Source: Lentisalinibacter sp037382365
Lineage (GTDB): Bacteria; Pseudomonadota; Gammaproteobacteria; Steroidobacterales; Woeseiaceae
Assembly (NCBI GenBank): GCA_037382365.1
Contig: JARRPZ010000062.1
Span: 1-39,308, forward strand
DNA length: 39,308 nt
Direction: 5' to 3'
The notes below the pieces were generated by a model, which saw only the letters and a list, made by a program, of their open reading frames with translations, searched no databases and was not told the DNA's origin. Shown piece after piece: positions 1-6,677 of the stretch (positions within the stretch are counted from its first letter, which is position 1; the number at the start of each line of letters is the position of its first letter). The position numbers and the translations under genes are program-made.

Positions 1-56
1 GGGCTCTCCTGGGCCGGCGCACCCTGCGCCCAGGCACTCTCGATCAGGAAATCCAT
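1..56 (-). CDS. yajC: YajC, Sec translocase accessory subunit (partial, 5' end only)
   Basis: Only the first 18 codons are inside the window, read leftward from an ATG at 56. They give MDFLIESAWAQGAPAQES, which matches the short N-terminus of YajC: a few residues, an Ala/Gln-rich stretch, then the single membrane helix, here beyond the edge. YajC is the inner-membrane partner of SecDF in protein export. The position 33 nt after the tgt stop, on the same strand, is the classic queA-tgt-yajC-secD-secF order, so secD probably follows outside the window. The identification rests on this order as much as on the short sequence. Confidence 0.8.
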   Translation of the reverse strand, partial: MDFLIESAWAQGAPAQES

Positions 57-89
57 ATTGACACCGTCGTAGCGGGATTCGGCGCGCTA

Positions 90-1226
90 TTATGACACAA
101 CAGCCGCGGATGTCTCGTGTCGACCCAGGAATTCCGCCGCCCAGGCGGAGAAGCGCCGGGCCGCGATCGATTCGCGGATGTCATCCATCAGGCGCTGATA
201 GAAATGCAAATTGTGCAACGTACCCAATCGGGGGCCCAGGATCTCGTTGCACTTGTCCAGATGACGGAGATAAGCGCGGCTGAAATTCGTGCAGGTATAA
301 CAGTCGCACTCCGGGTCCAGCGGCGACAGGTCGTCCGTAAAGCGCGCGTTGCGGATCTTCAGCGTGCCCTGTGACGTGAACAGATACCCGTTGCGTGCAT
401 GGCGGGTGGGTATCACGCAGTCGAACATGTCCACCCCCCGCGCCACGGCCTTCACGATGTCGACGGGTGTCCCGACGCCCATCAGATAACGCGGGCGATC
501 GACGGGCATGAGAGGCGCCACGGCATCCAGGACCTGCAGACGTTCGGTCTCGCTCTCGCCGACCGACAGCCCGCCGATCGCGTAGCCGTCGAAACCCGTC
601 TCGACCAGCCCCGCGAGAGAGGCCTCGCGCAGCGCCGGATACATGCCGCCCTGCACGATGCCGAACACCGCTTCGCCCCGCTCCGGCGAGCGGCTGCGCA
701 ACTCGTCGAAGGCGCGACGGCTGCGTGCCGCCCAGCGCAGCGAGAGCTCCATCGACTCGCTCGCCTCCCGCTCGGTCGCCGGGTACGGCGTGCATTCGTC
801 GAAGATCATGGCGATATCGGAGTTCAGGGCGTGCTGCATCGCCATGGCCTGCTCGGGACCGAGGAATATCTCGTCGCCGTCCACGGGCGAGCGGAAGGTG
901 ACGCCCTCCTCGCTCAGCTTGCGCAGCGCGGAAAGGCTGAAGACCTGGTAACCGCCGGAGTCGGTGAGAATCGGTCCCGGCCAGTGCATGAACTCATGCA
1001 ATCCGCCGTGGGCCCGGATCACCTCGGCGCCGGGCCGGAGCATCAGGTGGAAGGTGTTGCCGAGGATGATACGGGCGCCGGTGTCCGCGACCTCCTCGGG
1101 CGTCATCGCCTTGACGGTGCCGTAGGTCCCCACGGGCATGAAGACCGGCGTCTCCACCACGCCCCGCCGGAAGGTCAGCCGGCCCCGTCGCGCAGCGCCT
1201 TCCGTCGCCAGCAGCTCGAACTTCAC
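90..1226 (-). CDS. tgt: Queuine tRNA-ribosyltransferase
   Basis: 378 residues, the usual size of bacterial Tgt. It exchanges guanine-34 for preQ1 in tRNAs with GUN anticodons (Asp, Asn, His, Tyr). The family's blocks are visible: TPVFMPVGTYGTVKAMTPEE near the N-terminus, the catalytic-Asp segment in ILTDSGGYQVFSL, GGLSVGE, the second key Asp in MGVGTPVDIVKAVARGVDMF, and the zinc site CDCYTCTNFSRAYLRHL. The start chosen is GTG at 1226, which overlaps the queA stop as GTGA (1223-1226). This gives the native MKFELL-type N-terminus. The longer open frame up to 1463 lies inside queA and is not needed. Translation is probably coupled to queA. Confidence 0.96.
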   Translation of the reverse strand: MKFELLATEGAARRGRLTFRRGVVETPVFMPVGTYGTVKAMTPEEVADTGARIILGNTFHLMLRPGAEVIRAHGGLHEFMHWPGPILTDSGGYQVFSLSALRKLSEEGVTFRSPVDGDEIFLGPEQAMAMQHALNSDIAMIFDECTPYPATEREASESMELSLRWAARSRRAFDELRSRSPERGEAVFGIVQGGMYPALREASLAGLVETGFDGYAIGGLSVGESETERLQVLDAVAPLMPVDRPRYLMGVGTPVDIVKAVARGVDMFDCVIPTRHARNGYLFTSQGTLKIRNARFTDDLSPLDPECDCYTCTNFSRAYLRHLDKCNEILGPRLGTLHNLHFYQRLMDDIRESIAARRFSAWAAEFLGRHETSAAVVS

Positions 1227-2263
1227 CGGCGTGCCTCCGGGGTCTCCGACCGCGGGAACACCAGCATGGCGTCGCCGTAGCTGTAGAAGCGATAGCGCTC
1301 GGCGACGGCGTGGCGGTAGGCGTCGAGTACCGGCTCGCGACCGGCGAAAGCGCTCACCAGCATCAGGAGCGACGACTCCGGCAGGTGGAAATTCGTGATC
1401 AGGACATCGACCACTCGAAACCGGTAACCGGGCATGATGAAGAGTTCGGTCTCGCGCCGGCACGGCGCCAGTCCGCCTGCTTCGGCGGCCGTCTCGAGGC
1501 TGCGCACCGCCGTCGTGCCGACGGCGACGACCCGCCCGCCGGCGGCCCGCGTCCGGGCCACTGCTTCGCAGAGTTCCTCGCTCACGGTCACGCGCTCGGC
1601 ATGCAATCGACCGTCGGCAATATTCGCCGCACGCACCGGCTGGAAGGTTCCCGCCCCCACGTGCAGCGTGACGAAAGCACGGTCGATACCGGCATCGGCG
1701 AGGGATGCGAGCAGCGCCTCGTCGAAATGCAGACCCGCGGTGGGCGCCGCGACCGCACCCGGCTCCCGGGCGAAGACGGTCTGGTAGTCGCCACGGTCGG
1801 CCGACGTATCCGCTCGCCGTATATAGGGAGGCAGCGGCACGTGTCCGTGACGCTCGAGGCAGGCCATCACCGGCGTGTCGAAGCGCAGACGGAAAAGGCT
1901 GCCCTCACGCCCGGCGACCGTCGCCGTGGCGCCTCCGTCGAGGCTGAGCACGGTGCCGGTACCGGGAGACTTGCTGGCACGCAGGTGGCAAAGTGCTTCC
2001 CGCTCGTCCAACACCCGCTCCAGCAGGCACTCGACACGACCACCCGTCGATTTTCGGCCATAGATGCGGGCCGGGATGACACGCGTGTCATTGAAGACCA
2101 TCAGGTCGCCGGCCCGGAGGAGGCGCGGCAGTTCTGCGACGCGGGAATCGACGATCGAACCGTCGGGATGCAGCACGAGCAGTCGGCTCGCGCTCCGCGG
2201 CCTCGCCGGCTCGTGGGCGATCAGTTCATCCGGCAACTCGTAGGCATAATCCTCCGCGCGCAT
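1223..2263 (-). CDS. queA: S-adenosylmethionine:tRNA ribosyltransferase-isomerase
   Basis: 346 residues, full length for QueA. It transfers and isomerises the ribosyl group of SAM onto preQ1-tRNA, giving epoxyqueuosine, the step after Tgt. Family signatures are YELPDELIAHEPARPRSASRLL at the N-terminus (shown only as landmark), MVFNDTRVIPARIYG, APTAGLHFDEALL, FVTLHVGAGTFQPVR, ERVTVSEE, VAVGTTAVRSLE and ITNFHLPESSLLMLVSAF. The start is ATG at 2263, 14 nt after the stop of the upstream PDZ gene. The stop overlaps the tgt start by 4 nt. It therefore looks cotranscribed with the sigma/anti-sigma/PDZ genes upstream and with tgt and yajC downstream. Confidence 0.97.
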   Translation of the reverse strand: MRAEDYAYELPDELIAHEPARPRSASRLLVLHPDGSIVDSRVAELPRLLRAGDLMVFNDTRVIPARIYGRKSTGGRVECLLERVLDEREALCHLRASKSPGTGTVLSLDGGATATVAGREGSLFRLRFDTPVMACLERHGHVPLPPYIRRADTSADRGDYQTVFAREPGAVAAPTAGLHFDEALLASLADAGIDRAFVTLHVGAGTFQPVRAANIADGRLHAERVTVSEELCEAVARTRAAGGRVVAVGTTAVRSLETAAEAGGLAPCRRETELFIMPGYRFRVVDVLITNFHLPESSLLMLVSAFAGREPVLDAYRHAVAERYRFYSYGDAMLVFPRSETPEARR

Positions 2264-2277
2264 GGCGGCGCATGGTA

Positions 2278-3375
2278 TCAGACCTCCGACCGGCGGAAGC
2301 CGACCGACAGTGGTGCGGCAACGGGCGTACGCGGCACCGCCGGAGCCACCGGAAAACCCGGCAGACCGGGAGCCTTCGGGGCGGGAGTCAGGCGTCCCTG
2401 ACTCGCCGGGATCTGCACCTCGAGTTTGCGGCTCTGTTTGTCACGCATCACGTCCAGCACCAGTTCCTCCCCTTCCTCGTACGAGCGGAGTATCCGCATG
2501 GCATGGGATACGGACCCGGGCTCGCGCCCGCCGATGCTGCGGATCACATCGCCATCCTCCAGCTTCAGCGCCGGATCCGAAGGCGCCCGGACGACGAGGA
2601 GCCCTGAGTCCGTGCCGAAGTAGCGACCCAGTCCCGGCGACAATTCCACGAGTTCCATGTCGCCCCAGGGACGTGCGGATCCGAACCAGACCATGGGTGC
2701 CTCATGGTCGAAATCGAATTCGAAGCCGGCACCGTCACCACCGAAAACGAAGGTCCGGGCATCGTCCGTCCGCGTGCGGACTTCGACGGTCAGCGTGCGG
2801 CCGTCCCGCAACAACTCCAGTGTGATGGTGTCCCCCGGCTCACGTTCGGCCAGCGCGTCGAGCAGCCGGCGATTGGCGACGCGGGTCTCGTCCGCAGACA
2901 GGGAGGTCTGGCCGACGCGGGTCAGCACGTCGCCGGCACGGATATCTGCCTCCTCCGCCGGACTGCCTGGCGAGACACCGAGGATCTCGACTCCCTCCAC
3001 GGGGCCGGTTCCCTCGGAGGCCGCGCCGATGCTGACGCCGAGTCGCGGGCGCCGGGATGAGGCCACGATTTCCCGGGCGTATTCGACCGCGCCGGGTACC
3101 ACACCGGAGGTGATCTCGGCGATCTCCCGGGCGGCTTCCGCAAGGCGTTCCTCGGCCGCCTGCAGGCGCTCCTCCGCCGCCCGCAGGCGTTCCTCTTCCG
3201 CCGCAGTGCGTTCGCTCTCGGCCTCGGCCCGTTGCCGGTCGATGACGATGTAGCGTTCGACCCGCTCCTGCTCTCCCTCCGTCTGCCCTTCCTCCTGGGC
3301 CAGGGTCGTGGTCAGCGGCACGGTCAGGCACAGGAGCACTGCGGCCAGTCGGGTAGTCGGTTTGGTTTGCATCAT
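2278..3375 (-). CDS. Secreted coiled-coil protein with two PDZ domains, no protease domain
   Basis: 365 residues from ATG 3375 (the next codon is also ATG). A signal peptide covers about residues 1-26 with cleavage near TLA-Q, so the product is periplasmic. Residues about 40-90 are a highly charged coiled coil built on imperfect heptads of the AAEERLx type. PDZ domain 1 spans about 110-205, including SPGSPAEEADIRAGDVLTRV. A more divergent PDZ 2 spans about 240-325, including LKLEDGDVIRSIGG. The tail (about 329-356) is rich in Pro and Ala. No trypsin-like or other protease domain precedes the PDZ units, unlike DegP/DegS. It lies 35 nt after the probable anti-sigma gene and 14 nt before queA. 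I infer a role in sensing envelope or peptide signals for the sigma module. The exact function is unknown. Confidence 0.8.
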   Translation of the reverse strand: MMQTKPTTRLAAVLLCLTVPLTTTLAQEEGQTEGEQERVERYIVIDRQRAEAESERTAAEEERLRAAEERLQAAEERLAEAAREIAEITSGVVPGAVEYAREIVASSRRPRLGVSIGAASEGTGPVEGVEILGVSPGSPAEEADIRAGDVLTRVGQTSLSADETRVANRRLLDALAEREPGDTITLELLRDGRTLTVEVRTRTDDARTFVFGGDGAGFEFDFDHEAPMVWFGSARPWGDMELVELSPGLGRYFGTDSGLLVVRAPSDPALKLEDGDVIRSIGGREPGSVSHAMRILRSYEEGEELVLDVMRDKQSRKLEVQIPASQGRLTPAPKAPGLPGFPVAPAVPRTPVAAPLSVGFRRSEV

Positions 3376-3410
3376 CCTCGTCACTCCTCCGGTCCGGCAG
3401 ATCCGCCGGC

Positions 3411-3977
3411 TCACAATACGACGCGGCGCGCCTGCGCATATCGCAGTTGCACCAGCGAATCCATGAGCTGTACCCGCTCTCGCCATAACACCTTCACCTC
3501 TTCGTCGGTCAGCGGCCGTTCGGGGAAGCTCAGCTGCTGATCGATGAGCGCGACCCGATCCTCCAGCGTCGCGATGGTGTTCGCGGTACTGGCCCGCATC
3601 ACCCTCGGTGTCCCGGGCGCCGCCCGCAGCGCACGCTCCAGCATGCGCGATCGCTCGATCAGGTGGTCCAGGGTCGGACTGTCGGGCGTCGCGGCGAACT
3701 GGGTCTCGTCGATTGCCGGGGCGACGGGGTCCGGGCCGGTGGGTGTGGGGGTGAGATTCAGGAGTGCGATCACCACGGTCGCCGCCAGAGCCCCGCCGAC
3801 GAGCCACTCCAGATCCCGGCGCAATCGCCGCGCCGGTCGCTTGACGAGCAGTCCTTCCGCTTCGCCGCGCCGTCGGATCGCCTCCCACGCACCCCGCGGA
3901 GGCGCCGTCCCGGGCAGCTCCCTGAGTGCGGCGGCCAGCGCCGCATCGCCACCTGCCCCGTCACCGCGGGTAGTCAT
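3411..3977 (-). CDS. Single-pass membrane protein, probable anti-sigma factor
   Basis: 188 residues. The ATG at 3977 overlaps the sigma-factor stop as ATGA (3974-3977), with a GGGAG ribosome site just upstream. The layout is a cytoplasmic N-terminal part of about 55 residues, a membrane helix at about 57-75 after a basic stretch (ARRLRRDLEWLV), then a Pro/Thr linker and a helical, probably coiled-coil periplasmic part of about 100 residues. This is the topology of RseA-type anti-sigma factors, and the overlap with an ECF sigma gene is the usual arrangement. No cysteine or HxxxCxxC zinc motif is present. The assignment rests on topology and context, since I do not recognise the sequence family itself. 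Confidence 0.7.
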   Translation of the reverse strand: MTTRGDGAGGDAALAAALRELPGTAPPRGAWEAIRRRGEAEGLLVKRPARRLRRDLEWLVGGALAATVVIALLNLTPTPTGPDPVAPAIDETQFAATPDSPTLDHLIERSRMLERALRAAPGTPRVMRASTANTIATLEDRVALIDQQLSFPERPLTDEEVKVLWRERVQLMDSLVQLRYAQARRVVL

Positions 3978-4570
3978 CCGCACTCCCCCGGCATCGCGTC
4001 CGTCATCATGTTTCGACATGGTTCCTCGTCTCCCTCCAGCAGCTCGCGCAACTTCTGATGAGCGCGGGCGAGCTGGGATTTCGAAAAGCTCTCGGTCCTT
4101 TGCATCAGCACCGCGATCTCGCGGTGGGTGTAGCCCTCCACGTCGTGCAGCCATACGACGACCCGGCTCTCCGGGGCCAGGCTGGCGAGCGCGTCCTGCA
4201 GATCCATCCGCAGCCCGACGGATTCGGCGAGCGGCGCCGCAGCGTCCGCCGGATCGTCGCCGTCGGCGAAGCCGGCGGCACGGTTGTGCCAGGCCGAGCG
4301 CAGGTGCATGAGGCACTTGCTGACGGCGATGCGCCGGATCCAGGTGGCCAGCGATGCGTCGCCCCGGTAACGCGGCAGGCTGCGCATCACCTCGATGAAC
4401 GTCTCCTGCAGCATGTCCTCGGCGAGCGCAGGCGTCTTCACGAGCCGCAGCGACAGCGTGTACACGGCCGGCGAGAAGGACCGGTACAGCGACTCGTGCG
4501 CCCGCGCGTCACCCCGCCGTGCCCGGTCCAGCACGGTTTCGTCGATGGTGATGCCTGCAAATCCCGACAT
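3974..4570 (-). CDS. ECF-type RNA polymerase sigma factor
   Basis: 198 residues from ATG 4570. The frame extends to a TTG at 4612, but the ATG gives the normal ECF length. Region sigma-2 covers about residues 10-92, with the region 2.2-2.4 signatures AEDMLQETFIEVMRSL and ATWIRRIAVSKCL. Region sigma-4 covers about 124-178, with a helix-turn-helix around LHDVEGYTHREIAVLM and SFSKSQLARAHQKL. It should direct RNA polymerase to a small stress or envelope regulon. Its gene overlaps the probable anti-sigma gene by 4 nt and leads the run that continues through queA and tgt. Many ECF modules control their own promoter, but I could not identify that promoter in the short gap before the divergent tRNA gene. 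Confidence 0.93.
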   Translation of the reverse strand: MSGFAGITIDETVLDRARRGDARAHESLYRSFSPAVYTLSLRLVKTPALAEDMLQETFIEVMRSLPRYRGDASLATWIRRIAVSKCLMHLRSAWHNRAAGFADGDDPADAAAPLAESVGLRMDLQDALASLAPESRVVVWLHDVEGYTHREIAVLMQRTESFSKSQLARAHQKLRELLEGDEEPCRNMMTDAMPGECG

Positions 4571-4637
4571 GGTCGATATCTCTGGATGCGCCAGCGCGAC
4601 GGATCGTCGCAAGCTGGTCCGCAGAACGGCCGCAACC

Positions 4638-4643
4638 TATACT
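4638..4643 (+). promoter_or_regulatory. Probable -10 element of the tRNA-Leu promoter
   Basis: TATACT lies 11 nt before the first base of the tRNA and is followed by a G+C-rich discriminator (AGCGCCC). That arrangement is typical of stable-RNA promoters under stringent control. No convincing -35 hexamer is seen at 16-18 nt spacing. Confidence 0.5.
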
Positions 4644-4654
4644 AGCGCCCTCCT

Positions 4655-4741
4655 GCCGGGATGGCGGAACTGGTAGACGCGCTGGACTCAAAATTCAGTG
4701 GGGTAAAACCCGTGTGGGTTCGATTCCCACTCCCGGCACCA
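4655..4741 (+). tRNA. tRNA-Leu (anticodon CAA)
   Basis: 87 nt. The acceptor stem pairs GCCGGGA with TCCCGGC, followed by discriminator A and an encoded CCA (4739-4741). The anticodon loop CTCAAAA is closed by CTGGA/TTCAG and gives CAA, which reads UUG. A long variable arm with a GGG/CCC stem marks it as a class II tRNA. The T-arm is GTGGG-TTCGATT-CCCAC. It is the only RNA gene found in the window. Nothing next to it resembles an integrase or an attachment-site duplication. Confidence 0.97.
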
Positions 4742-4798
4742 ACTTGCACTGACCGGCCGGGCGGCTGACATCGCCGCGACGGCCGCATGATCGTCCGT

Positions 4799-5332
4799 AT
4801 GAAGTACTGTTCCAACTGCGGGAGCCTGGTAGCGAAAGCGATACCGGCCGGTGACAACCGGGAACGCTGGGTCTGCGCCGACTGCGGCTACGTGCATTAC
4901 CAGAACCCGAGGATCGTGGTGGGCTGCGTGCCGGCATCCGGCGACGAGGTACTGCTGTGCCGCCGCGCCATCGAACCGCGCCTCGGCTACTGGACCGTAC
5001 CCGCAGGCTTCATGGAACTCGGGGAGACCATGGAAGAGGGAGCCGCCCGGGAGACCCGTGAGGAAGCGCTGGCCGAGGTCGAGATCGGACGGCTGTTCGC
5101 CACGGTGGACGTCGTCCAGGCGGGTCAGGTCCACGTCTTCTACAAGGCGACATTACTCGGCAGCTTCGGTGCGGGCGACGAGAGTCTGGAAACCGAACTG
5201 TTCACCGAGTCGCGTATCCCGTGGGACGAGCTCGCCTTCCCGAGCGTGCGATTCGCCCTCGAGCGGTACTTCGAAGACGCCGGGCGGGACCGGGGAGTGC
5301 ACAGCCACCGGGCGCCCCGCATCCGACTCTGA
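4799..5332 (+). CDS. Nudix hydrolase with N-terminal zinc ribbon
   Basis: 177 residues from ATG 4799. Another in-frame ATG at 4787 would add four residues. MKYCSNCG is the common family N-terminus and neither start has a clear ribosome site. A zinc ribbon is formed by C4, C7, C26 and C29. The Nudix box starts at G70 and continues through E76, R84-E85 and E88-E89, with Ala/Leu where the consensus has a late Gly. PAGFMELGET and LCRRAIEPRLGYWT are typical of NUDIX proteins distantly related to NudC. It probably cleaves a nucleoside diphosphate linked to another group. The substrate cannot be told from the sequence. It stands alone, between the tRNA and fdxA. Confidence 0.9.
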   Translation: MKYCSNCGSLVAKAIPAGDNRERWVCADCGYVHYQNPRIVVGCVPASGDEVLLCRRAIEPRLGYWTVPAGFMELGETMEEGAARETREEALAEVEIGRLFATVDVVQAGQVHVFYKATLLGSFGAGDESLETELFTESRIPWDELAFPSVRFALERYFEDAGRDRGVHSHRAPRIRL

Positions 5333-5355
5333 CCGCGCAGGGACTGTGGCATAAT
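5329..5355 (+). promoter_or_regulatory. Possible fdxA promoter
   Basis: A CATAAT -10 hexamer (5350-5355, five of six consensus bases) stands about 50 nt before the fdxA start. A CTGACC -35-like hexamer (5329-5334) has only 15 nt spacing, which is short. The ribosome site AGAGG at about 5396-5400 follows at a sensible distance. Confidence 0.4.
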
Positions 5356-5405
5356 CCGCCGACTCCCGATCAACGGCTACGAATCACGAGTAAGCAGAGG
5401 TAACA

Positions 5406-5729
5406 ATGACCTTCGTCGTCACTGAGAGCTGCATCAAGTGCAAATACACGGACTGTGTCGAAGTGTGCCCGGTCGATTGCTTCCATGAAGGCCCGAACTT
5501 CCTGGTGATCGATCCGGAAGAATGCATCGACTGCACGCTATGCGAACCCGAGTGCCCGGTGGAGGCCATCTATTCCGAGGACGAACTGCCCGCGGGGCAG
5601 GAGAAATTCCTGGAACTCAACGCCGAACTCAGCCGGGACTGGCCGGTGATCACCGAGGCCAAGGACGCGCCGGCGGACGCCAAGGAATGGGAAGGCGTGC
5701 CGGAAAAACTGCAGTATCTGGAGCGCTAG
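5406..5729 (+). CDS. fdxA: 7Fe ferredoxin ([3Fe-4S][4Fe-4S])
   Basis: 107 residues, full length for the FdxA / Azotobacter ferredoxin I family. By comparison with that family, C9, C17 and C50 would bind the [3Fe-4S] cluster and C21, C40, C43 and C46 the [4Fe-4S] cluster. C12 and C25 are extra cysteines. The C-terminal part with SRDWPVITEAKDAP and the ending LQYLER is the usual FdxA extension. It is a soluble cytoplasmic electron carrier, and its partner is not indicated by neighbours. The ATG at 5406 follows the ribosome site GCAGAGGTAAC. The gene converges on dsbC with a 35-nt gap, and I see no strong terminator there. Confidence 0.96.
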   Translation: MTFVVTESCIKCKYTDCVEVCPVDCFHEGPNFLVIDPEECIDCTLCEPECPVEAIYSEDELPAGQEKFLELNAELSRDWPVITEAKDAPADAKEWEGVPEKLQYLER

Positions 5730-5764
5730 CACGCCCCGGGACGATCAGCCGCGTCGTTCCCCGT

Positions 5765-6499
5765 TCAGTTCGCTTCTTCAGCTTCCAGCCGCTGCAGTAA
5801 CTGGTCCGGCGGCAGATATCCGCTGACCAGTTCGCCGCTCTCCGTGACGATGGCGGGCGTCCCCCGCAGACCGATCTCGTGACCGAGTTCGAAGTGACGG
5901 CTCACCATGCCGGCCTCGCAGGCCTTGGCCGAGACCGGCTGATCGTTCTTTGCCCGGGTCAGCGCCTCGTTCCTGTCCTTCGCGCACCAGACCCGCTCGG
6001 CCTTCGCCCAGGATGCGTTACCGGGGCCGCTGCGCGGGTAGAGCAGGTAACGCACCGCGATGCCGGCGTCGTTGTAGGCGCCGATCTCCCGGTGGAGCTT
6101 GCGGCAGAACGTACAGTCGATGTCGGTGAAGACGGAGACCGTGTGCGTGGGCTTTTGCGGTGAGAATACGATCGCGTCTTCGTCGGGCAACGAGGCCATC
6201 AGACGCTTGCGCTCGCCGTTCATGGCCGACTCGGTGAGATTGGTCTGGGTCTCCATATCGATCAGGTCGCCCTGGAACAGATAGCGGCCGTCGGCACTGA
6301 CGTAAGCCACCATGACGCCCTGACGGATCTGGTAGAAACCCGGGATCGGACCCTGGGTGATACTCGCCGGCTCCAGCTGTGGGAATCGTTCCGTCAGCTC
6401 GGTGCGTATGCGTTCCAGCTCATCGTCAGCGGCGACGGCGGGCAGGATGCCACAGGCGAGCACGAGGGCAGCGACTACCAGACCGATAACAGTTCTCAT
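5765..6499 (-). CDS. dsbC: Periplasmic thiol:disulfide isomerase DsbC
   Basis: 244 residues with a signal peptide ending near AVA-A (about residue 23). The N-terminal dimerisation domain (about 25-95) has the family's SITQGPIPGFYQI and DGRYLFQGDLID blocks. The thioredoxin-fold domain carries the active site FTDIDCTFCRKLH, with C129 and C132. A second, structural pair is C172 and C194, and the cis-Pro loop is GTPAIV. The product shuffles wrong disulfides in exported proteins. The active site is CTFC, not the common CGYC. The ATG at 6499 has AGGAG 6 nt upstream. It is on the same strand as xerD but 178 nt away, with its own promoter-like sequence. Confidence 0.95.
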   Translation of the reverse strand: MRTVIGLVVAALVLACGILPAVAADDELERIRTELTERFPQLEPASITQGPIPGFYQIRQGVMVAYVSADGRYLFQGDLIDMETQTNLTESAMNGERKRLMASLPDEDAIVFSPQKPTHTVSVFTDIDCTFCRKLHREIGAYNDAGIAVRYLLYPRSGPGNASWAKAERVWCAKDRNEALTRAKNDQPVSAKACEAGMVSRHFELGHEIGLRGTPAIVTESGELVSGYLPPDQLLQRLEAEEAN

Positions 6500-6552
6500 A
6501 ACGACTCCTGCGGGTTAGCGTCACCCGGGGCGGCACCACGGCCGCACCGATC

Positions 6553-6568
6553 CGCGTCCCGGGACGCG
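6553..6568. repeat. 16-bp perfect palindrome in the dsbC leader
   Basis: CGCGTCCCGGGACGCG reads the same on both strands. It lies 53 nt before the dsbC start codon, downstream of the likely promoter, so it could be an operator or an mRNA hairpin with a CCGG loop. No function is proven. Confidence 0.45.
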
Positions 6569-6646
6569 ACGGAGTTCGCGGCCCGGATATGGACAATAGG
6601 ACAAGGGGGTACGACTATCGTTCCGCACCCCGCCCGGCGGGCCGGC

Positions 6647-6670
6647 ATTGTAGCAGAGGGCCGGCCTCTG
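6647..6670 (-). promoter_or_regulatory. Possible dsbC promoter -10 beside an inverted repeat after xerD
   Basis: On the leftward strand a TACAAT -10 hexamer (6652-6647) directly follows an inverted repeat, CAGAGG-N5-CCTCTG (6670-6654), which begins 7 nt beyond the xerD stop. The repeat would lie in the -10/-35 spacer. It could be an operator for dsbC or a weak terminator for xerD. No T-run follows, and the -35 is not clear. Confidence 0.35.
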
Positions 6671-6677
6671 GGACCGC

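Noticed and set aside
90..1463. Longer tgt start at 1463
   Set aside because: The extra 79 residues are coded inside queA, in another frame, and are Arg-rich. GTG 1226 gives the family N-terminus and couples to the queA stop.
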